Positions 6,343-11,774 of a stretch of DNA of 11,774 nucleotides are shown here, piece by piece. Numbering within the stretch: position 1 is the first letter of the stretch; every line of letters begins with the position of its first letter. This DNA comes from Verrucomicrobiales bacterium (GTDB lineage Bacteria; Verrucomicrobiota; Verrucomicrobiia; Verrucomicrobiales; DEV007), in the NCBI GenBank assembly GCA_002708885.1, contig PAPL01000046.1, positions 1 through 11,774 on the forward strand. The letters run 5' to 3'. The position numbers and the translations under genes were made by a program. The notes under the pieces were generated by a model, which did not search any database, was not told where the DNA came from, and saw only the letters and a list, made by a program, of their open reading frames with translations.

Positions 6343-7309
6343 CATTTTTAGCGTATTATTTTTCATTCTCACTGCGATATCCTCTTTTGGTCAGGGTATT
6401 TGGCTCGAGGAAAATATTGATCCAGAAACTGGTAAAAAGGTAGGTAAGTTTGAGATTCATGGAAAAATTTATGATATAGGACGGTCTGCCAACCTCGAAG
6501 GAGCTGACCTTTCAAATGCCGACCTCGAAGGAGTTAACCTCTCTCAAGCCAGACTCAGCGGTGCCCTCCTCAACTATTCCTACCTCAGCGGTGCCATCCT
6601 CAGCGGTGCCAACCTCAGCGGTGTCTCCGCCCGCGGTACCGACCTCAGCGGCGCCTCCCTCAACGATGCCAACCTCAGCGGCGATGTCGCCTTCCGAGGC
6701 GCCAACCTCTCTGGAGCCAGAGTCTATAGCCTAGTTTATGATATGCCTTTAGAAACTCTGCTTACTGCAGTGTCTAAAGGTAATTACGATGACATACAAG
6801 AACTGAAACCCATAGTTGAAGCATTAGGCACGAATGATGAATCGATTGGTGAACAATTAACCGCACTTGGCCAAAATGATACTAATATAGGCAAACAATT
6901 AACTGCATTAGCTCAGAATGATATAGAGATGGCTCGGCAAATAGATGCACTTGGTCAGGAGGCTATAGTAAGAGGTAATCAAATGATTTCACTGCGCGAT
7001 AAAGATAAATCCATTATGACTGAAATAGATTCAATAAAGGCACAGCTTCAGACCCTAGTTGCACAATTAGCTGAGAAGGATGCTAAAATAGCTGAGCTAG
7101 AAAAACGTCCGACCATTGAGCAAGTTCGAGATGCTAGAGCTGGTTCAGTTGTCTTAACTGTCGAGCCTGATGGCAACAACATCACTTTAGGTTTAACAAT
7201 CGAACAGAGCGATAATCTTACCGAATGGACAAAGCTCGATGGTGAAATGTCACGCACTATCCCCATTCCAGACGGCAAGAAGTTCTACCGCTTTGCTTTG
7301 GATAAGTGA
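6329..7309 (+). CDS. Exported pentapeptide-repeat protein with coiled-coil stalk
   Basis: This 326-residue protein has five visible parts. A signal peptide covers residues 1-22 (KKPIIFSVLFFILTAISSFG). A short region (23-53) contains GKFEIHGKIYDIG. A pentapeptide-repeat domain spans 54-129, mostly A(N/D)LSG units, which in this family folds as a right-handed four-sided beta-helix; the six residues DVAFRG (119-124) break the register before the last unit. Residues 169-224 are four copies of a 14-residue repeat (NDESIGEQLTALGQ type), continuing as a coiled coil to about 260 (AQLAEKDAKIAELEKR). The C-terminal 272-326 is a small beta domain (SVVLTVEPDGNNITLGLTIE ... TIPIPDGKKFYRFAL), which I associate with exported Verrucomicrobiota proteins. 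No enzyme motif is visible; a structural or surface role is inferred. ATG 6329 is chosen for the signal peptide. The start lies in a hairpin loop. Confidence 0.85.
   Translation: MKKPIIFSVLFFILTAISSFGQGIWLEENIDPETGKKVGKFEIHGKIYDIGRSANLEGADLSNADLEGVNLSQARLSGALLNYSYLSGAILSGANLSGVSARGTDLSGASLNDANLSGDVAFRGANLSGARVYSLVYDMPLETLLTAVSKGNYDDIQELKPIVEALGTNDESIGEQLTALGQNDTNIGKQLTALAQNDIEMARQIDALGQEAIVRGNQMISLRDKDKSIMTEIDSIKAQLQTLVAQLAEKDAKIAELEKRPTIEQVRDARAGSVVLTVEPDGNNITLGLTIEQSDNLTEWTKLDGEMSRTIPIPDGKKFYRFALDK
6488..6715 (+). repeat. 15-bp repeats encoding the pentapeptide domain
   Basis: Thirteen consecutive 15-bp units (6488-6682) encode ANLEG, ADLSN, ADLEG and so on; after an 18-bp register break (DVAFRG) one more unit, ANLSG, follows. 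Several units share the core aacctcagcgg or gacctcagcgg almost base for base, while the flanking coding sequence is more AT-rich, so the middle of the array appears to have been copied recently. The unit keeps frame, so expansion alters only helix length. Confidence 0.85.
6833..7000 (+). repeat. 42-bp (14-residue) repeats in the coiled-coil segment
   Basis: Four successive 14-residue units are read at residues 169-182, 183-196, 197-210 and 211-224: NDESIGEQLTALGQ, NDTNIGKQLTALAQ, NDIEMARQIDALGQ and the diverged EAIVRGNQMISLRD. Fourteen residues equal two heptads, fitting a coiled coil in which hydrophobic I/L/M recur at fixed places. The DNA copies are clearly diverged, so this duplication looks older than that of the pentapeptide array. 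Confidence 0.75.
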
Positions 7310-7360
7310 TCCCCTCCTCAGCCCAAACAAAAAACTACTGGTTAAATATGCTAAATGGCT

Positions 7361-7385
7361 CAGAATAGATGAAATCTATTAACTG
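7361..7385 (+). promoter_or_regulatory. Inverted repeat just upstream of the sigma-54 activator start
   Basis: AATAGAT (7364-7370), spacer GAA, ATCTATT (7374-7380) is a perfect 7-bp dyad; CAG (7361-7363) and CTG (7383-7385) extend it after a two-base offset. It ends six bases before the ATG at 7387, just where a ribosome binding site would lie. It may be an operator, possibly for the downstream regulator itself, or an RNA hairpin limiting translation. Seen directly; role inferred. Confidence 0.4.
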
Positions 7386-7386
7386 A

Positions 7387-8721
7387 ATGAGTGCCGACAT
7401 TAAAAAGACCATCATGGTTGTGGACCCTGATGAAGATTTTTTATCTTGGGCTGACAAGCACTTAAGGACTCCCAGCACAGACATTATTTGCTTAAGCAAT
7501 TCAGAAACTGCACTCAATGCGTACCTAGAAGACCGTCCTGACTTACTAATTACCGAACTCTTCATTAAGCCCTTAGATGGAATGGAGTTGATCAAAAAAA
7601 TCCGACTCAATGATCCTAACGCTCAGATAGTACTTACTACAGGGTTTCCCCCCACTAACGCGGTAATAGAAGCAATGAAGCTGGGCGCTTACGATGTTCT
7701 TCGTAAGGAATCACTCCCCTATGATTTACGTCCCGTGGTAGAGGAAGCCTTAGCCGCGAGCGATGCGATTAGTGAAACTTCCGAACTGACCGAACCAGTC
7801 AACAGCAATGGCACACCTGATGACACCATCATCGGTAGCGCCCCCAAGATGCAGGAAGTCTTTAAAATGGTTGGGCGAGCCTCTCGTGGAGATGCTCCGG
7901 TCCTGATCACTGGAGAAAGTGGAGCAGGTAAAGAAATTGTGGCCGGAGCGATTCACAAACACAGCAAAAGATCAGGAAGTGAATTTGTGGCAATTAACTG
8001 TGCCGCAATTCCCGAAAATCTATTAGAGCCAGAACTGTTCGGTCACGAAAAGGGTTCATTCACTGGCGCCCACTCCTTGCGCAAGGGCCGTTTCGAACAG
8101 TGCGACGGCGGAACCTTATTCCTTGATGAGATCGGTGATATGCCCATTCAAACACAAAGCAAAATTCTTCGCACCCTTCAGTCCGGAGAATTTTCCAGGG
8201 TCGGTGGAAATGAATCTCTTCTGGCTGATGTGAGAATCTTGGCGGCAACAAATAAAGATCTTGAGCTCTGCGTCAAAGAAGGACTCTTCAGGGAAGATCT
8301 CTTTTATCGGTTAAATGTGATGCGTGTGCACATTCCTCCACTCAGAAAACGACGTGAGGATATCAAGTTACTTGCGGAATTTTTTCTTAGGCGCAACGCA
8401 GAACAAAAAAAGGCACCCAAGCTTCGCCTTTCCTCAGATTCCATTGAATTACTCGAATCCTATAGATGGCCTGGGAACGTCAGAGAACTGGAAAATACTC
8501 TGTACAGAGCCAGTCTCCTCGCAACGGCTGACGTATTGCTCCCTAAAGACATTCCACTAGGGCCCGGATCAGATTCGGATAATTCAAAACCCGAAAATAC
8601 TCAAACTGCCATAAATGAAGCTCTTGAAACTCTAATAAGTGCTAAAGAGGAAGAACTGGATCAGGCCGCGGAAAAATTGGGAATCAGCATTTCAAAGCTC
8701 AAGGAAATTCTTGAAAAATAA
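7387..8721 (+). CDS. Sigma-54 activator (NtrC family) with degenerate receiver domain
   Basis: This 444-residue protein has NtrC-type architecture: receiver (about 6-125), AAA+ sigma-54 interaction domain (about 147-375), C-terminal Fis-type helix-turn-helix (about 408-444). The AAA+ part is intact: Walker A GESGAGKE (176-183), sigma-54-contacting loop GSFTGA (223-228; canonical GAFTGA), Walker B GGTLFLDEIGD (241-251), arginine-finger region FREDLFYRLN (301-310) and YRWPGNVRELEN (359-370). It should hydrolyse ATP and remodel sigma-54 holoenzyme. The receiver is altered: the phosphoacceptor Asp position holds Glu57 (ITELFIKPLDG) and one metal-binding Asp is Pro14 (VVDPDED). Thr85 and Lys107 remain, but the Pro after the Lys is Glu108. 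The recognition region LGISISKLKEILEK departs from usual Fis sequences. No histidine kinase is in the window. Start ATG 7387 follows a dyad (7361-7385). Target genes unknown; a sigma-54 regulator is near certain, its signal is not. Confidence 0.92.
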   Translation: MSADIKKTIMVVDPDEDFLSWADKHLRTPSTDIICLSNSETALNAYLEDRPDLLITELFIKPLDGMELIKKIRLNDPNAQIVLTTGFPPTNAVIEAMKLGAYDVLRKESLPYDLRPVVEEALAASDAISETSELTEPVNSNGTPDDTIIGSAPKMQEVFKMVGRASRGDAPVLITGESGAGKEIVAGAIHKHSKRSGSEFVAINCAAIPENLLEPELFGHEKGSFTGAHSLRKGRFEQCDGGTLFLDEIGDMPIQTQSKILRTLQSGEFSRVGGNESLLADVRILAATNKDLELCVKEGLFREDLFYRLNVMRVHIPPLRKRREDIKLLAEFFLRRNAEQKKAPKLRLSSDSIELLESYRWPGNVRELENTLYRASLLATADVLLPKDIPLGPGSDSDNSKPENTQTAINEALETLISAKEEELDQAAEKLGISISKLKEILEK

Positions 8722-8772
8722 CCCTTTGCGGACTGGAAGGTAGTAAAAAGCGCTCTACGTTAGTGCCCCGTT

Positions 8773-11700
8773 TTGTCGGCAACCAAAAACGCCAATTCGG
8801 CAAATCAATTACTTGAGCACACTGCTGCCGTACCATGTTTTCAGGACAGGCTAGGGCGGATCGGTGATGGGACAGTCGTGTTTGATCACATAGTGGAATC
8901 GGCACAACCCTTCATTTGCGCTTTAATTTCAGAACATTTAATGACAGGCTCAGATAAGAGTGTGTGGATTCTGGCAAAGGATCTCCTCTCTCAGGAAAGG
9001 CTCGCTCAAGGAATGGAATTATGGTCAAGAGAGCCACTCTTTTTCCCGGACATCGAACAGATGAGTTCCAGCCAAAGCTTACCGGATCAGGAAATTAATG
9101 CTGAGCGGCTGGGAATCCTTAAATTAATTAACGATTCTAATAATGAGCCAAACATTGTAATAGCAATGGCCAAGAGTCTTGAGGAAAAGGTTCCATCCCC
9201 TTCAGCATTAGAGTCACAAAAAATTTCACTCATTAAAGGGCAGAGCATCGGACTCGAAAAATTAGTGACCGAATTGGATAATATCTCCTACGAACGATCC
9301 TCGATCGTAACTGAGAGAGGACAATACGCATTGAGAGGAGGAATCATTGACACTTTTCCGTTACAGTCCCCTGACCCGGTAAGAATCGAATTCTTCGGTG
9401 ATGAGATCGACTCAATAAGAGAATTTGATGTCAACTCTCAATCCTCCATCAATCTCATCGATTCGATAGAACTGCTTTCAGGAAACACTAGGAGCGCAGA
9501 GAGCCAATTAAAAGATTACATTAATGAATCTGATATCATTATCTCAGTGGGCGAAACATCATACGAATGCAATGTCCATATCACAGAAGACGCTGAAGAG
9601 CGTGATGGTGAGGAGGACTTTGCGCTCGCCTGTCATGAAGTACCGTTCGGATCATTCGAAGCCGGTGAATTCATTCTGCAACAAGCAAGATATCAGAACT
9701 TTTCAAAGACACTCACAGAATGGAATTCCCAAGATTGGAAAATATTTATGTTTTTCAATAATGAAGGTGAAATAGAACGCTACAATGAACTGACCGAAAG
9801 TTCCAATCCTTCGTCCTCAGCCAATTACCTTATAACCATACTGGGGAACATCCCAAATGGGTTCATTGTTCCAAGTGCCAAACTAGCGGTCCTTTCATCT
9901 GCGGAGATTTTCGGGAGATACGAATCTTCCCGCCCAAGAAAATCCTTCAACCGTGAAAAACAAAATGTCACAAGAAGGATAGTTGACGATTTTAGGGAAC
10001 TCAATGAGGGGGACCGGGTCGTTCACCTGGATCAGGGAATCGGAATATACAGAGGCCTCATAGAAATGGAAACTGAGGAAGAGAGCCCCGAAGAGGTTCT
10101 CGTCATAGAATATGCCGAGGAAGCCAAGCTATACGTTCCACTCGAGCAGGCTCACTTGATATCGAGGTACATTGGATCCGGATCCAAAGCCCCTCCACTA
10201 GACAGGCTCGGCGGCGGACGTTGGATTAGCCGCAGAGCCAAAGTTGAAAAGTCAATCCTGGATTACGCTTCACAGCTCATTAAAACTCACGCAGAAAGAA
10301 ACACCTTCAAAAGTTACAAGCATTCCCCCGACACCAAATGGCAGATCGAATTTGAAAACAGCTTTCCTTACAGAGAAACTCCGGACCAGATCCTGGCCAT
10401 CGACCAGACAAAAACTGACATGGAGTCTGAAAGACCGATGGACAGACTCATTTGCGGGGACGTCGGGTTCGGTAAAACGGAAATCGCTATAAGAGCAATA
10501 TTTAAGGCAGTCATGAGTGGAAAACAGGCCGCTTTACTGTGTCCCACAACGGTCCTCGCCCAGCAACACTACGAAACACTAAAAAAACGGTTCTCAGAAT
10601 ACCCGATCGAAATCGATCTGCTCTCTAGATTCAAAACAAAGGCCCAACAAAAACACACACTTAAAAAAATTCTAAATGGAACCGCTGACGTCATAGTGGG
10701 AACTCACCGCTTAGTATCAAAAGATGTCATCTTTAAAAATATCGGACTGGCAATCATAGATGAGGAACAGAGGTTCGGCGTTAAGCATAAAGAAAGATTC
10801 AAGGAGCTCTTTAAACTGGTTGATGTCCTGACACTTTCCGCTACGCCCATCCCGAGAACTCTTTACCTGTCATTGATGGGAGTCAAAGACATGTCAACGA
10901 TCGATACTGCGCCTCCAGGAAGGGCACCCGTAGAAACCGCCATCAGTCCATATGATGAAAAAATCATGAAAGCCGCAATTGGCAGAGAACTCAAACGTAA
11001 GGGACAGATATTTTTTCTTCATAACCGAGTCAAATCGATTCAAGGAATAAGAGAAAAAATTCAAGAGATGGCACCGGACGCTCGCGTTGAAGTGGGTCAT
11101 GGACAAATGAATGAAACTGTCCTCGAAGAAATTATGCATCGTTTCGTTAATCACGAAATCGACATCCTGGTATGCACAACCATAATAGAGAGCGGTATAG
11201 ATATTCCAAATGCCAACACCATTATCATTGACCGCGCTGACCGTTTTGGGCTGGCAGACCTGTATCAATTGAGAGGGAGAGTCGGCAGGTCCGGCAGGAA
11301 AGCCTATGCAATTCTAATGCTTCCGCAGGACCTCATGGCCACGACCGATGCAAGGAAAAGAATAAATGCGATCCGTCAATACACTGAACTCGGATCAGGT
11401 TTCAAGATAGCGATGAGGGACCTTGAAATCCGAGGTTCAGGGAACCTCCTGGGGACACAGCAATCCGGTCACGTCGCATCAGTGGGCTTTGAGCTTTACT
11501 GCAAACTATTAAAACAATCAATTCTCAGAATCAACGGCGACTCATCACATGCACTCTCTGATTGTTACCTCCACATTGATTTTATTAACTCTAACGAAGC
11601 CGCGTACTTAAAGTCCCCTCAAGACTCTTTGCCTGCTTTCTTGCCCGCATCATATATGACTGAAGCCAAATTACGGATCGCTTCTTATAGGCAAATAGCC

Positions 11701-11774
11701 GAACTTGAAACGATGAAGGAACTTAATTCCCTCATCAGACAATGGCAGGATCGTTTCGGGAAATTACCTGGGCC
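8773..11774 (+). CDS. mfd: Transcription-repair coupling factor Mfd (3' end outside window)
   Basis: Mfd is an ATP-driven translocase that displaces RNA polymerase stalled at DNA damage and recruits UvrA. About 1000 codons are visible and the frame is open at the right edge; roughly the last 110-150 residues (end of the UvrA-masking D7 domain) are missing. Counting from TTG 8773: UvrB-homology region with ERGQYALRGGIIDTFP near 181-196; RNA-polymerase-interacting domain from about 409 (ELNEGDRVVHLDQGIGIYRG); Walker A GDVGFGKTE (562-570); DEEQRFG (663-669); SATPIPRTL (from 689); IESGIDIPNAN and RGRVGRSGR (834-842); RecG-like RDLEIRGSGNLLGTQQSGH (about 886-904). No ATG occurs in frame between the stop at 8761 and 8941, yet homologous-looking sequence (HIVESAQPFICALISEHL) precedes 8941, so TTG 8773 is the best start; GTG 8878 or 8893 are alternatives. 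It follows the regulator gene by 51 bp. Confidence 0.95.
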   Translation, partial: MSATKNANSANQLLEHTAAVPCFQDRLGRIGDGTVVFDHIVESAQPFICALISEHLMTGSDKSVWILAKDLLSQERLAQGMELWSREPLFFPDIEQMSSSQSLPDQEINAERLGILKLINDSNNEPNIVIAMAKSLEEKVPSPSALESQKISLIKGQSIGLEKLVTELDNISYERSSIVTERGQYALRGGIIDTFPLQSPDPVRIEFFGDEIDSIREFDVNSQSSINLIDSIELLSGNTRSAESQLKDYINESDIIISVGETSYECNVHITEDAEERDGEEDFALACHEVPFGSFEAGEFILQQARYQNFSKTLTEWNSQDWKIFMFFNNEGEIERYNELTESSNPSSSANYLITILGNIPNGFIVPSAKLAVLSSAEIFGRYESSRPRKSFNREKQNVTRRIVDDFRELNEGDRVVHLDQGIGIYRGLIEMETEEESPEEVLVIEYAEEAKLYVPLEQAHLISRYIGSGSKAPPLDRLGGGRWISRRAKVEKSILDYASQLIKTHAERNTFKSYKHSPDTKWQIEFENSFPYRETPDQILAIDQTKTDMESERPMDRLICGDVGFGKTEIAIRAIFKAVMSGKQAALLCPTTVLAQQHYETLKKRFSEYPIEIDLLSRFKTKAQQKHTLKKILNGTADVIVGTHRLVSKDVIFKNIGLAIIDEEQRFGVKHKERFKELFKLVDVLTLSATPIPRTLYLSLMGVKDMSTIDTAPPGRAPVETAISPYDEKIMKAAIGRELKRKGQIFFLHNRVKSIQGIREKIQEMAPDARVEVGHGQMNETVLEEIMHRFVNHEIDILVCTTIIESGIDIPNANTIIIDRADRFGLADLYQLRGRVGRSGRKAYAILMLPQDLMATTDARKRINAIRQYTELGSGFKIAMRDLEIRGSGNLLGTQQSGHVASVGFELYCKLLKQSILRINGDSSHALSDCYLHIDFINSNEAAYLKSPQDSLPAFLPASYMTEAKLRIASYRQIAELETMKELNSLIRQWQDRFGKLPG

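Noticed and set aside
6516..6734. Pro/Ser/Thr/Ala-rich reading across the pentapeptide array
   Set aside because: It is a frame shadow produced by the 15-bp repeats. The signal-peptide-bearing frame fully explains the region.
7340..7352. Possible sigma-54 promoter (GG...GC) upstream of the activator
   Set aside because: GG and GC are eight bases apart instead of the required ten, and the TGGCAC and TTGC elements are not formed.
10894..11268. 124-residue minus-strand reading inside mfd
   Set aside because: It lies opposite conserved Mfd helicase motifs and has no recognisable domain.

Overview
The window carries eight genes, all on the + strand, in a compact layout. No stretch above about 110 bases lacks a gene. 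I saw no tRNA, rRNA, transposase, integrase, attachment site or CRISPR array. The protein styles suggest a marine-type member of the Verrucomicrobiota, probably Opitutae-like. The clues are an exported terpene-cyclase-fold protein beside a Gly/Gln/Glu-rich protein, a pentapeptide protein with a small C-terminal beta domain that I associate with this phylum, and the sequence style of Mfd and CarA. That assignment is inference from remembered family features, with no database search.

Left part (1-2870): the C-terminal end of a protein with a GEGQ/GQGQ tandem array (a 12-bp minisatellite), then an exported alpha/alpha-barrel protein of the prenyltransferase/squalene-cyclase fold, then, 11 bp later, an exported protein with a concanavalin-like domain and three C-terminal beta repeats. 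These three look like one transcription unit working at or outside the cytoplasmic membrane. Similar clusters in Planctomycetes and Verrucomicrobia accompany MoxR/BatA/VWA-type genes, which would lie to the left of the window.

Middle part (2956-6297): three housekeeping genes, carA (carbamoyl phosphate for pyrimidines and arginine), purA (AMP synthesis) and uppS (lipid carrier for cell-wall synthesis). They are separated by 106 and 77 bp. carA has no carB beside it and uppS has no cdsA, so they do not form a classical pathway operon. The gap before uppS holds a plausible sigma-70-like promoter overlapped by a strong dyad.

Right part (6329-11774): an exported protein with a pentapeptide-repeat beta-helix followed by a coiled coil built on a 14-residue repeat; a sigma-54 activator whose receiver has Glu in place of the phosphoacceptor Asp; and mfd, the transcription-repair coupling factor, which runs off the right edge and has no ATG in the expected start region (TTG proposed).

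Two themes cut across the window. None of the starts has a convincing Shine-Dalgarno sequence. Several starts instead sit in or just after short inverted repeats. No clear new multi-gene system is present; the most unusual items are the degenerate-receiver activator and the pentapeptide/coiled-coil protein.
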